A DNA stretch of 64,000 nt from Bacteroidota bacterium. Lineage in GTDB: Bacteria > Bacteroidota > Bacteroidia > Flavobacteriales_D > Sanyastnellaceae. Below the pieces are notes generated by a model that saw only the letters and a program-made list of their open reading frames with translations, was not told the origin of the DNA and did no database searches. The stretch spans positions 1-64,000 of the forward strand of contig JAQCFW010000005.1 of NCBI GenBank assembly GCA_027619225.1, read 5' to 3'. Positions within the stretch are counted from its first letter, which is position 1. Every line of letters starts with the position of its first letter. This document shows positions 25,071-33,189 of the stretch, in pieces. Made by a program: the position numbers and the translations under genes.

Positions 25071-26351
25071 CTATTTAGAGTATTTCCTAAACAAAACTGA
25101 AGCGTTGTGTCCTCCGAATCCGAAGGTGTTAGAAAGTGCTGCATTCACCTCTCTCTTACGAGCTTTATTGAAAGTGAAATCCAATTCTGGGTCAAGAGCC
25201 TCATCGTCATGTACGTGATTTATTGTGGGGGGGATCGTTCCGTTCACAATAGCAAGGATACATGCCATAGCTTCAACTGCTCCAGCCGCACCAAGCAGGT
25301 GACCTGTCATTGACTTTGTAGAGGAAATGCTGAGTTTGTATGCTGACTCACCGAATACCTTCAGTATAGCCTGTGTCTCCGCTATATCTCCAAGAGGAGT
25401 ACTCGTTCCGTGAACGTTAACGTAATCCACCTCTTCAGGGCTCATTCCAGCATCTTCAAGAGTAACCTTCATAACGTTCGTCGCTCCAAGACCATCAGGG
25501 TGTGGTGCGGTAATGTGATGAGCATCTGCGCTCATACCACCCCCTACCATCTCACAGTAAATCTTAGCGCCTCGCGCCTCGGCATGCTCAAGGGACTCGA
25601 GGATAATTGCCCCGGCTCCCTCACCTAGAACGAAACCATCACGGGTTTTATCGAAAGGTCTAGAAGCTCGTTTGGGGTCTTCATTGCGAGTCGAAAGAGC
25701 TTTGAGAGCATTGAATCCACCAATTGCTCCTTCTGTTACTGCAGCTTCTGATCCACCTGAAACAATAACATCCGCTTTTCCCAGTCTAATTAAATTAAAA
25801 GAATCAATTAGAGCGTGAGTAGAACTAGCACAGGCGCTTACGGTTGCGTAGTTAGGCCCTCTAAATCCATTTCTGATACTTATTTGTCCAGCTGCAATGT
25901 CAGGAATCATCATAGGAATAAAGAAAGGAGAAAACTTCGGCGTTCCATCACCTTGGTAAAAGTTCTTTGCCTCATCCATAAAACTCTGGAAACCTCCGAT
26001 TCCACAACCCCAAACAACTCCTGCTCGGTCAGGATCTACATTTCCTTCTTCACCTTCACCCTCAAAACCTTTGGCAATTAGGCCAGCATCTTTTAGAGCT
26101 TGGTCAGAACTTACAACAGCAAATTGAGTAAAGAGATCCATCCTTCTGGCCTCGCGGCGATGTATGTGATCTAGCACATTAAAGTTCTTTACTTCACATG
26201 CAAACTGGGTCTTGAACTTAGATGGGTCAAACCGAGTGATTTCTGCCGCTCCACTTACTCCACGAACTAAGTTCTTCCAGAAAGTTTCTGGATCATTACC
26301 TAGAGGTGTTAAAGCACCAAGGCCAGTTACAACTACGCGCTTAAGCTCCAT
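25071..26351 (-). CDS. fabF: 3-oxoacyl-ACP synthase II (KAS II)
   Basis: Elongates acyl-ACP with malonyl-ACP in type II fatty acid synthesis. The thiolase-fold protein of 426 aa shows nucleophile Cys174 (TVSACASSTHA) and both active-site histidines (VHGTSTPLGD and SMTGHLLGAAG). It follows acpP by 29 nt, as in most bacteria, and the two probably share the promoter upstream of acpP. Confidence 0.96.
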   Translation of the reverse strand: MELKRVVVTGLGALTPLGNDPETFWKNLVRGVSGAAEITRFDPSKFKTQFACEVKNFNVLDHIHRREARRMDLFTQFAVVSSDQALKDAGLIAKGFEGEGEEGNVDPDRAGVVWGCGIGGFQSFMDEAKNFYQGDGTPKFSPFFIPMMIPDIAAGQISIRNGFRGPNYATVSACASSTHALIDSFNLIRLGKADVIVSGGSEAAVTEGAIGGFNALKALSTRNEDPKRASRPFDKTRDGFVLGEGAGAIILESLEHAEARGAKIYCEMVGGGMSADAHHITAPHPDGLGATNVMKVTLEDAGMSPEEVDYVNVHGTSTPLGDIAETQAILKVFGESAYKLSISSTKSMTGHLLGAAGAVEAMACILAIVNGTIPPTINHVHDDEALDPELDFTFNKARKREVNAALSNTFGFGGHNASVLFRKYSK

Positions 26352-26380
26352 ATAAGAATCAAATAAATAAACACTAAGGC

Positions 26381-26617
26381 TTACTTAGTTGCCTTTTCGA
26401 TGTGTTCAATTGCTTGTCCTACAGTGCTGATATTCTCAGCCTGATCGTCAGGTATAGCAATGTTAAATTCCTTTTCGAACTCCATAATAAGCTCTACAGT
26501 GTCGAGCGAATCGGCACCTAAATCGTTAGTGAAGCTTGCCTCTGGCTTAACCTCTCCTTCATCCACTCCTAGCTTATCCACAATGATAGCTGTTACTTTT
26601 ACGCTGATATCAGACAT
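26381..26617 (-). CDS. acpP: acyl carrier protein
   Basis: A 78-aa acidic carrier of growing fatty acyl chains. The phosphopantetheine site is Ser37 in [10 protein letters not shown]. Length, acidity and the four-helix pattern are standard. It begins the fabF-rnc operon; an exact -7 element lies 22 nt upstream. Confidence 0.96.
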   Translation of the reverse strand: MSDISVKVTAIIVDKLGVDEGEVKPEASFTNDLGADSLDTVELIMEFEKEFNIAIPDDQAENISTVGQAIEHIEKATK

Positions 26618-26639
26618 GATAATCGTATTGAATTTAGTG

Positions 26640-26647
26640 CAAAATTA
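26640..26647 (-). promoter_or_regulatory. -7 element of the acpP operon
   Basis: The minus strand reads TAATTTTG, an exact TAnnTTTG match, 22 nt upstream of the acpP ATG. The flanking gap (26648-26703) is A/T-rich and holds nothing else I can name. Confidence 0.55.
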
Positions 26648-26703
26648 ATCCAAACCTCTAAGTTCACGTAAAAAAACCAAAGAAAGTTTTAACAAAAGGT
26701 TTG

Positions 26704-27348
26704 CTAATACTCTTTTAGGATCTCGTAAATAGGCTTTCTTTCGAGGTCAGGCACCTCACAATCTGAGCTTGGAAATCCAAATGGAATATTTAAGTAGGCC
26801 CTCTCATTGTCAGGTCTACTAAGGATTTCCGTTAAAAATTTCATTGGTGATGGGGTGTGAGTTAATGCAACAAGTCCTAGATCATGCAGTGCTGTTAAGA
26901 GCATTCCAACTGCAATTCCGACGCTCTCATTTACGTAATAATTCTGAGTTTTTCCTGTTGAATCTTTGCCAAAAGCATGCTTAAAAACGACAATTAATCC
27001 AGGAGCATCTTCTATAAAAGGTTTAATATGATCCGTTCCAAAAGGTTCTAAATCCTTCAACCACTCCTCACTCATTCGGCCATTATAATTCCGGTACTCC
27101 TCCTCTTGTGCAGCAGCCCTGATCTTACTCCTGATTTCAGGATTTGTTATAAGACAGAAAGTCCAAGGCTGTTTATGTGCCCCTGAGGGAGCTGTTCCAG
27201 CTGTGGCAATACAGTTGCGCACAGCTTCCATCGGAACTGGTTCTGGCGAAAAATGTCTTACACTTCTTCGCTCTTGCATTTTCTTCAAAAACTTAGAACT
27301 GCGGTCTATCATCTCCTTAGAAGAGTATTTATGCAGCTCGTACTTCAT
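26704..27348 (-). CDS. iodotyrosine deiodinase-like flavoprotein (nitroreductase fold)
   Basis: A 214-aa FMN protein of the nitroreductase fold. It has the phosphate-binding RRSVRHFS (27-34) and TAPSGAHKQPWTF, which closely match the iodotyrosine deiodinase (IYD) branch. The three residues that grip the halotyrosine zwitterion in human IYD (Glu157, Tyr161, Lys182) align without gaps to Glu84, Tyr88 and Lys109. The expected reaction is reductive dehalogenation of mono- and diiodotyrosine or bromotyrosine. Unlike the animal enzyme it has no membrane anchor. It overlaps mlaF by 4 nt (ATGA). The natural substrate in this bacterium is not shown by the sequence. Confidence 0.85.
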   Translation of the reverse strand: MKYELHKYSSKEMIDRSSKFLKKMQERRSVRHFSPEPVPMEAVRNCIATAGTAPSGAHKQPWTFCLITNPEIRSKIRAAAQEEEYRNYNGRMSEEWLKDLEPFGTDHIKPFIEDAPGLIVVFKHAFGKDSTGKTQNYYVNESVGIAVGMLLTALHDLGLVALTHTPSPMKFLTEILSRPDNERAYLNIPFGFPSSDCEVPDLERKPIYEILKEY

Positions 27349-28094
27349 CTATCTCTCAGTTTCTGCATGAGTTTAGACGCATAAATAAATTCGTTGAGGG
27401 TCTCTGACTTCGAAACCATCATTTCGGCGTTATTTCCTTCAAAAGCAATCTCACCCTCGTGAATAAAATGAATCGTATCTGAAGCCTCAATTACACTGTT
27501 CATGTCATGGCTGACTACCACAGTTGTCATGCCGTATTCTCTTGTAATATCAATGATTAGATTGTCAATCACGATCGCTGTTTGTGGGTCCAAACCGGAA
27601 TTCGGCTCATCACAAAACAAATATTTGGGATTCATTGAAATCGCACGAGCTATCCCCACGCGCTTCTGCATTCCCCCACTGAGTTCTCCTGTAAACTTAT
27701 CGCCATGTCCCTCTAACATGACTCTTTTCAAGCAATCCACTACCCTCACATCCATTTCTTGATCAGTCATTTCGCTAAACATCTTCAGTGGGAACTTGAT
27801 GTTCTCAGAAACTGTCATAGAATCAAATAGAGCCCCTCCCTGAAATAACATCCCAATCTCCTTATGAACTTCTTTTCTCTTTCGCTGATTCATCAAGGTG
27901 AAATCACGACCATCAAATAGAACTTGACCTTCATCTGGTTCTAAAAGCCCCACTGTACATTTCGTCATAACACTCTTTCCTGAGCCTGAACGACCGATAA
28001 TAAAATTGACCTTGCCTTTGTGGAACTTAGCGCTCACATTCTTTAAAACACGATGCTCCCCGAAAGATTTAGAAATGTTTTTAAGCTCTATCAT
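27345..28094 (-). CDS. mlaF: MlaF-like ABC transporter ATPase
   Basis: The ATP-binding subunit of an Mla-type (lipid/organic-solvent tolerance) transporter that moves phospholipids between inner and outer membrane. The 249-aa protein has Walker A GRSGSGKS (34-41), signature LSGGMQKRVGIARA, Walker B YLFCDEPNSGLDP and a switch histidine in VVSHDM. It follows the permease gene mlaE by 7 nt. The MCE-domain (MlaD) and periplasmic partners are not in the window. Confidence 0.92.
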   Translation of the reverse strand: MIELKNISKSFGEHRVLKNVSAKFHKGKVNFIIGRSGSGKSVMTKCTVGLLEPDEGQVLFDGRDFTLMNQRKRKEVHKEIGMLFQGGALFDSMTVSENIKFPLKMFSEMTDQEMDVRVVDCLKRVMLEGHGDKFTGELSGGMQKRVGIARAISMNPKYLFCDEPNSGLDPQTAIVIDNLIIDITREYGMTTVVVSHDMNSVIEASDTIHFIHEGEIAFEGNNAEMMVSKSETLNEFIYASKLMQKLRDR

Positions 28095-28101
28095 TCTTCT
28101 A

Positions 28102-28839
28102 TCAGGTTAAAAGAAGCTTCGTTAATATAAGGTTAGACATCATAATTATCACGACACTGTATACAACTGCTTTTGTGCTTGATTTGGCAACTTCTAGAGC
28201 TCCTCCATGAGTATGGTACCCATGATATGCCGAGACGGAAGTAATAATTATTGAGAAAATTGTCGTTTTAATGAGAGCGTATATCACATCGTAAGAAACG
28301 AAATCGACCTGAAGACCATATTGAAAGTCTGCCATGCTGCTCACCCCTGTAACATAAGCAATCCCAGCGCCTGAGGCGAGCCCTAAAAACATGCTCATAA
28401 TAACGAGCAATGGCAAGCAAATAATACCTGCAAGAATCTTAGGTAGGGTAAGGAATCCAGCACTGTTTATCCCCATGATTTCAAGAGCGTCTATTTGTTC
28501 GGTAACCCTCATTGTTCCAAGCTGTGAAGCGATATTTGAACCAATCTTACCTGCGAGAATCACGGGGATTAGGGTGGGGGAAAATTCAAGGATCATGGTT
28601 TGGCGTACAGTAAATCCTATGGTGTAAACGGGAATCCAACCACTTACCTGGTGTGCCGTCTGAAGACACATAACTGCACCCATAAATAAACTCAGCAACG
28701 CTACAATCCCTACACTATTGGTGCCAATGGTGGTCATTTCATTCACAAGGGAACGACGAAAGACCGGCCCGTTTTCAGGTTTACGAAAAACCCTCAATAT
28801 AAATCTCGTATACCTACCGATATGAAAGATGATGCCCAT
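28102..28839 (-). CDS. mlaE: MlaE-like ABC transporter permease
   Basis: A 245-aa integral inner-membrane permease of the MlaE family with about five membrane segments; conserved features include PVILAGKIGSNIASQLG, MRVTEQIDALE and the GYHTHGGALEVA loop. It works with MlaF in the same unit. A -7-like element ends 5 nt before the ATG, so the mRNA may be leaderless. Confidence 0.92.
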   Translation of the reverse strand: MGIIFHIGRYTRFILRVFRKPENGPVFRRSLVNEMTTIGTNSVGIVALLSLFMGAVMCLQTAHQVSGWIPVYTIGFTVRQTMILEFSPTLIPVILAGKIGSNIASQLGTMRVTEQIDALEIMGINSAGFLTLPKILAGIICLPLLVIMSMFLGLASGAGIAYVTGVSSMADFQYGLQVDFVSYDVIYALIKTTIFSIIITSVSAYHGYHTHGGALEVAKSSTKAVVYSVVIIMMSNLILTKLLLT

Positions 28840-28844
28840 TACTG

Positions 28845-28852
28845 CGAAGGTA
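28845..28852 (-). promoter_or_regulatory. -7 element of mlaE, abutting the start codon
   Basis: The minus strand reads TACCTTCG (seven of eight matches to TAnnTTTG), 5 nt before the mlaE ATG. The predicted start point is at or next to the start codon. Confidence 0.45.
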
Positions 28853-28866
28853 GACGTAACAATTGC

Positions 28867-28874
28867 TAACTTTA
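28867..28874 (+). promoter_or_regulatory. possible -7 element of the small lipoprotein-manC unit
   Basis: TAACTTTA matches seven of eight positions of TAnnTTTG and ends 4 nt before the ATG at 28879. It is divergent from, and 14 nt away from, the mlaE element. Confidence 0.4.
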
Positions 28875-28878
28875 CACC

Positions 28879-29013
28879 ATGATGAAACGAATTGTCACAC
28901 CTATTTTGTTATGCCTTTGCATTGGCACGTTTTTAAGCGGGTGCGCCTCTTCTCATAGCAGTTGTGGAACCTGTGATGCGTATAATTGTGTTCATCTTGA
29001 TGCAAATAAGTAA
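28879..29013 (+). CDS. small Cys-rich lipoprotein, 44 aa
   Basis: A complete frame of 44 codons: MMKR, a hydrophobic core, and the lipobox LSGC (Cys22), followed by a mature peptide of only 23 residues with a CGTCDAYNC core. The classical lipoprotein signal, the divergent promoter-like element and the 4-nt spacing to the ATG argue that it is real. Short Bacteroidota envelope peptides with a similar C-DAY pattern exist, as I recall, with no known function. A second ATG at 28882 is an equally possible start. The last 14 nt overlap the manC start, suggesting translational coupling. Confidence 0.6.
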   Translation: MMKRIVTPILLCLCIGTFLSGCASSHSSCGTCDAYNCVHLDANK

Positions 29014-30097
29014 GACTGTGGAAAAATTTGCTGTTATAATGGCCGGAGGTGTTGGCACGAGGTTTTGGCCCATGTCGCGTACGTCTAAGCCCAAACAATT
29101 TCTCGACATCCTCGGCACAGGCCGCTCCCTGATCCAGATGACATTTGACCGATTAAGTTCAGTCGTCCCCCCATCTAATATACTCGTTGTAACAAATGAG
29201 CTTTACCGCTCTGATGTCGCCTCCCACATCCCATCTATCCCGCCTGAGAATATTCTTTGCGAACCCTGCATGCGCAATACCGCTCCTTGCATCGCCTATG
29301 CAAATGCCGTTATATCTCGTCGAGTTGCTTCCTCTGGCATTGACGCTAGCGACGTCGGGATCATTGTCGCTCCGTCAGACCATCTCATCCTCAAAGAGCC
29401 CGAGTTCGACCGTATAATCTCGCTCGCCCTCCTAGAAGCGACCTCAACTTCCTCGCTTGTCACCCTAGGTATTAAACCCACCCGCCCCGATACCGGATAT
29501 GGGTATATCAAGTTCTCTGAATCGAGTTCGTCTGTAGATGGCGCTGGCGAAATCTCAACTGTAGACCGCTTTACAGAAAAACCAGATTTAGAAACCGCCC
29601 GTGAATTTTTGAGCGAAGGTGGGTATTGCTGGAACAGCGGGATTTTTGTTTGGTCACTCGCAAATATTTCAAGTGAGTTTTCTAAGCACCTTTCAGAGAT
29701 GTCATCTGCTTTTGAGGACGCTGAACTTTGTGGGAATGCTGGCGAAGTTGATGATATTTACACCTCTTGTGAGTCTATTTCTATAGACTACGGAATTCTC
29801 GAACGTGCTTCTTCTGTCTCAGTCATTCCTTGTGATTTCGGCTGGTCAGACCTCGGAACCTGGACTTCGCTTGCGACTCACCTGCCTCAAGATTCGTCCG
29901 GAAACAGATCCTCAGGAGTAGATTTAGTCGTTTCAGAAAGCGCAAACAACATTGTGGTTGGTGCGGATTCTGAAAAAATTATAGCCCTTCGTGGCCTAAA
30001 TGACTTCATTGTTGTCGACACTCAAGACGCCTTACTTGTTTGTCCTAAATCCGACGAACAATGGGTGAAAGTTTTGGTGGGGAAACTAGAAAAATAA
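29000..30097 (+). CDS. manC: mannose-1-phosphate guanylyltransferase
   Basis: Makes GDP-mannose from mannose-1-phosphate and GTP for polysaccharide or glycan synthesis. A 365-aa single-domain enzyme with the nucleotidyltransferase signature MAGGVGTRFWPMSRTSKPKQ (14-33), CEPCMRNTAP, and the F-EKPD (RFTEKPDLETA) and CWNSGIFVW segments; no C-terminal isomerase domain. I chose ATG at 29000 because earlier in-frame codons lie inside the small lipoprotein gene and add no conserved sequence. Base composition is unusual for the window: C-rich sense strand and higher GC, shared with the next three genes. Confidence 0.92.
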   Translation: MQISKTVEKFAVIMAGGVGTRFWPMSRTSKPKQFLDILGTGRSLIQMTFDRLSSVVPPSNILVVTNELYRSDVASHIPSIPPENILCEPCMRNTAPCIAYANAVISRRVASSGIDASDVGIIVAPSDHLILKEPEFDRIISLALLEATSTSSLVTLGIKPTRPDTGYGYIKFSESSSSVDGAGEISTVDRFTEKPDLETAREFLSEGGYCWNSGIFVWSLANISSEFSKHLSEMSSAFEDAELCGNAGEVDDIYTSCESISIDYGILERASSVSVIPCDFGWSDLGTWTSLATHLPQDSSGNRSSGVDLVVSESANNIVVGADSEKIIALRGLNDFIVVDTQDALLVCPKSDEQWVKVLVGKLEK

Positions 30098-30107
30098 CTT
30101 ATTAGAC

Positions 30108-31502
30108 CTACCTCCCGATCATATTTCTTGGGACAACCCAAGCGTCGTATTCTTCCGCGGTGACGTATCCAAGAGATAAAGCGGCTTCGCGAAGAGTTGT
30201 GCCTTCTGTATGAGCTTTACCTGCTATTTCTGCTGATTTGTAATAACCTATTTTCGTATTGAGAGCGGTAACTAACATGAGACTGTTGTCGACAAGGTCC
30301 TTGATGCGTGGCTCGTTCGCTTTAATCCCATCGACGCAGTTTTTTGCGAACGAGAGTGAGCCTTCGCCGAGAAGGCGAGCAGACTCAAGGATGTTTTTTG
30401 CCATCATGGGTTTAAATACGTTAAGCTCGTAATGGCCTTGGGTTCCTCCTACTGCTATAGCTACGTCGTTTCCCATTACCTGAGCACAAACCATCGTTAG
30501 AGCTTCGCACTGAGTGGGGTTGACTTTTCCTGGCATGATTGACGAACCGGGCTCGTTAGCGGGGAGCTGAAGTTCCCCGATTGCAGATCGGGGGCCCGAG
30601 CCCATCATTCTGATGTCGTTAGCAATCTTGTTAAGGGCGACAGCGAGTTGACGTAAAGCTCCATGGGATTCCACAATGGCATCGTGAGCGGCAAGGGCTT
30701 CGAACTTGTTAGGGGCCGTTACAAATGGATGTCCGGTCGAAGATGCTATGTGGGCAGCTACAATTTCAGAATATCCTTTAGGGGTGTTGATGCCTGTTCC
30801 TACAGCAGTGCCGCCTAGGGCGAGTTCAGAAAGATGATCTAGGGAATGACGAAGGGAGCGGAGGCCATAGTTTAATTGGGCTACGTAGCCAGAAAACTCT
30901 TGACCCAGGGTGAGGGGGGTAGCGTCCATGAGGTGGGTGCGCCCGATTTTTACAATGCTCTCGAACTCGGAAGATTTCGAGGCGAGAGAGTCGCGAAGGG
31001 TCTCTATGCCGGGAATGGTATTCTCGACGATGAGTGTGTAGGCGGCAATGTGCATGGCCGTCGGAAATGTGTCGTTCGAAGATTGACTCTTATTTACATC
31101 ATCGTTAGGGTGGACGGGGCGAGTTCCTTCACCAAGGGTTCCTCCTGAGAGCTGATGGCAGCGGTTAGCGACCACTTCATTGACGTTCATGTTAGACTGG
31201 GTTCCGGAACCCGTTTGCCAAATAACGAGGGGGAATTGAGCATCGTGGATTCCCTCGAGAATTTCTGAACAGGCCGTAGATATTAGGTCGCACGTTTCCG
31301 ATGGAAGAATGCCACACTCACAGTTCGTTTTTGCTGCGGCACGCTTGAGATGCGCGAAGGCGTGAACGATTTCGAGTGGCATAGAGGAGGCTGGTCCGAT
31401 GCGAAAATTGTTGCGAGAGCGCTCTGTTTGGGCTCCCCAAAGGACGTTAGACGGGACTTTTACTTCTCCTAAGGTGTCTTTTTCAATTCGGAAATCTGAC
31501 AT
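30108..31502 (-). CDS. fumC: class II fumarate hydratase
   Basis: An iron-independent fumarase of the TCA cycle, converting fumarate to malate. A 464-aa homotetrameric-type enzyme with the superfamily signature [13 protein letters not shown], the [14 protein letters not shown] region, and [10 protein letters not shown]. The C-terminus is complete. It is convergent with manC (10 nt between stops) and shares the C-rich sense-strand composition. Confidence 0.95.
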   Translation of the reverse strand: MSDFRIEKDTLGEVKVPSNVLWGAQTERSRNNFRIGPASSMPLEIVHAFAHLKRAAAKTNCECGILPSETCDLISTACSEILEGIHDAQFPLVIWQTGSGTQSNMNVNEVVANRCHQLSGGTLGEGTRPVHPNDDVNKSQSSNDTFPTAMHIAAYTLIVENTIPGIETLRDSLASKSSEFESIVKIGRTHLMDATPLTLGQEFSGYVAQLNYGLRSLRHSLDHLSELALGGTAVGTGINTPKGYSEIVAAHIASSTGHPFVTAPNKFEALAAHDAIVESHGALRQLAVALNKIANDIRMMGSGPRSAIGELQLPANEPGSSIMPGKVNPTQCEALTMVCAQVMGNDVAIAVGGTQGHYELNVFKPMMAKNILESARLLGEGSLSFAKNCVDGIKANEPRIKDLVDNSLMLVTALNTKIGYYKSAEIAGKAHTEGTTLREAALSLGYVTAEEYDAWVVPRNMIGR

Positions 31503-31525
31503 GGTGTGATGATTTAAAACGCGTG

Positions 31526-32632
31526 TTAATCTTGAGGGTTGTTTGAAGCGGCGCCGGCCTCCATAAGGTAGGCTTTGAGGAATCCGTCGATTTCTCCGTT
31601 CATAACGGCATCTACATTGGAGGTTTCGTGGCCGGTGCGGACGTCCTTGACCATTTTATATGGCTGCATGACGTAGGATCGGATTTGAGAACCCCACTCT
31701 ATTTTCATTTTCCCCGCTTCAATTTCATCACGTGCTTCGTTGAGACGGGCGCGTTCGAGTTCGAAGAGTTGAGATTTTAAGAGCTGCATCGCTTTCTCAC
31801 GGTTGCCGAGTTGAGATCGGGTTTCCGTATTTTCGATAACGATACCAGTGGGGGCGTGACGTACACGCACTCCAGTTTCAACTTTGTTGACGTTTTGGCC
31901 TCCAGCTCCGCCAGAACGGAAAGTGTCCCAAGAAATATCGGCGGGGTTCACCGTGATTTCAATGGAATCGTCCACAAGTGGGTAGACGTAAACAGAGGCA
32001 AAAGAGGTGTGGCGACGAGCTTGAGAGTCGAATGGGGAGATTCTGACCAATCGGTGGACGCCGTTTTCCCCTTTGAGCATTCCGTATGCGAATTCGCCTT
32101 CGAACTCAAGGGTGACTTGTTTTATTCCTGCGGGATCGCCCTCTTGAAGGTGGAGTTCGCGGACTTTAAAATCTGCTTTATCACCATACATCCTGTACAT
32201 GCGCATAAGCATTGCAGCCCAGTCACAGGATTCTGTTCCTCCGGCTCCGGAAGTGATTTGCATTACGGCATTGAGGGAATCCTCTTCTGCAGAAAGCATG
32301 TTTTGAAACTCTAAGTCCTCAACGGTTTCTGTCGCTTCCGAGTAGGCAGAATCAACCTCGGCGGGATCTTCTTCCCCAGCTTTCATAAAATCGAAAAGGA
32401 CTGTGAGGTCCTCAACCTTTGATGCGCAATCGTCAAATTTCGTTACCCAAGATTTCTTAGATCTAATGAGTTTCATTACTTGCTCTGCATTTTTAGAGTC
32501 ATTCCAAAACTCCGGATCGTGGGTTTGCTTTTCTTCCTCCATCACCTCCATTCGCTTCTGTTCAATGTTCAGATAGCCTCTCAAGGCTTCAAGACGAGAA
32601 GAAAGGGTTTCGATAGAGTCAACTGTAAGCAT
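31526..32632 (-). CDS. prfB: peptide chain release factor 2
   Basis: Recognises UAA and UGA stops and triggers peptide release. 368 aa with the SPF tripeptide ([11 protein letters not shown]) and the catalytic GGQ ([10 protein letters not shown]). In E. coli and many bacteria a programmed +1 frameshift lies before the LRGYL segment; here the corresponding codons read GCC TTG AGA GGC without interruption, so there is no frameshift site and autoregulation by that route is absent. An exact -7 element ends 4 nt before the ATG, which predicts a leaderless mRNA. Confidence 0.95.
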   Translation of the reverse strand: MLTVDSIETLSSRLEALRGYLNIEQKRMEVMEEEKQTHDPEFWNDSKNAEQVMKLIRSKKSWVTKFDDCASKVEDLTVLFDFMKAGEEDPAEVDSAYSEATETVEDLEFQNMLSAEEDSLNAVMQITSGAGGTESCDWAAMLMRMYRMYGDKADFKVRELHLQEGDPAGIKQVTLEFEGEFAYGMLKGENGVHRLVRISPFDSQARRHTSFASVYVYPLVDDSIEITVNPADISWDTFRSGGAGGQNVNKVETGVRVRHAPTGIVIENTETRSQLGNREKAMQLLKSQLFELERARLNEARDEIEAGKMKIEWGSQIRSYVMQPYKMVKDVRTGHETSNVDAVMNGEIDGFLKAYLMEAGAASNNPQD

Positions 32633-32636
32633 GAGA

Positions 32637-32644
32637 CAAAAGTA
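32637..32644 (-). promoter_or_regulatory. -7 element of prfB, abutting the start codon
   Basis: The minus strand reads TACTTTTG, an exact TAnnTTTG match, then TCTC and the ATG. It lies between prfB and the recX stop, so prfB has its own promoter. Confidence 0.5.
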
Positions 32645-32650
32645 AAGAAG

Positions 32651-33094
32651 TTAAATCGACTTGATAGATGATAGTATCATTTCTAAAGAAAATCCTCGCG
32701 ATTGAAGGTAGCGGATTAAGCGAGGGCGGTTAGAAGTGAGGTCAGAAGGGTGGGTTTTCAGTCGAGAATTTAAGACGTGAGTGAGCTTTTCCAATACTAT
32801 GTCTGGCGTGAGTACAGAAAGTGCAGAAGAAATCTCTGAGGAGGAACAGCCTTTAGCACTTAGACCATCACCGATCTTGTAGGGTCCCCATTGCTTTAAA
32901 TGAAAGTGATCGTGGGTGAAGGCTGAGAGAAAACGCAGTTGGTTTACAAAATCAAGCCCCTCTAACTTAAGTAGAAACGAATTCGCTTCTGAATTTGGAA
33001 CTTCCCACTCCTTTAAGCGCTTAAGCACCTCAGCCTGAGAACGCTCACTTAGTGCACACCACCGAGTTATTTTTTCCTGCCAATTCACAACCAA
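32651..33094 (-). CDS. recX: RecX-family regulatory protein
   Basis: A small (147 aa) helical protein of the RecX family, which modulates RecA filaments. Recognised by the repeated three-helix pattern and conserved segments RFLSAFTHDHFHLKQWG, IGDGLSAKG and the C-terminal RLIRYLQSRGFSLEMI. recA is not in the window. It lies 18 nt upstream of prfB on the same strand and also has a C-rich sense strand. Confidence 0.8.
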   Translation of the reverse strand: MVVNWQEKITRWCALSERSQAEVLKRLKEWEVPNSEANSFLLKLEGLDFVNQLRFLSAFTHDHFHLKQWGPYKIGDGLSAKGCSSSEISSALSVLTPDIVLEKLTHVLNSRLKTHPSDLTSNRPRLIRYLQSRGFSLEMILSSIKSI

Positions 33095-33111
33095 TTACGT
33101 AATAATAATTT

Positions 33112-33119
33112 TAGATTTG
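33112..33119 (+). promoter_or_regulatory. -7 element upstream of the DUF349 gene
   Basis: TAGATTTG, an exact TAnnTTTG match, 70 nt upstream of the ATG. A weaker match (GATATTTG) follows near 33152, so the active start point is uncertain. Confidence 0.45.
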
Positions 33120-33189
33120 TTTCTAAGTCGCAAGGTGGGTTGAGATACCCGATATTTGCAAAACTAATAACATCCATTTTATAACCGTA

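Noticed and set aside
29990-30200. Plus-strand composition flip near 30.1 kb as a replication origin
   Set aside because: The skew is local: other minus-strand genes to the right (39.6-40.8, 54.3-56.4 kb) are again G-rich on their sense strand. There is no dnaA and I saw no DnaA boxes nearby, so an origin is not supported.
31811-32314. 167-codon open frame on the plus strand opposite prfB
   Set aside because: It mirrors a conserved, intact prfB on the other strand; its translation has no signal, motif or family resemblance. Long antisense frames are expected from the unusual composition of this block.
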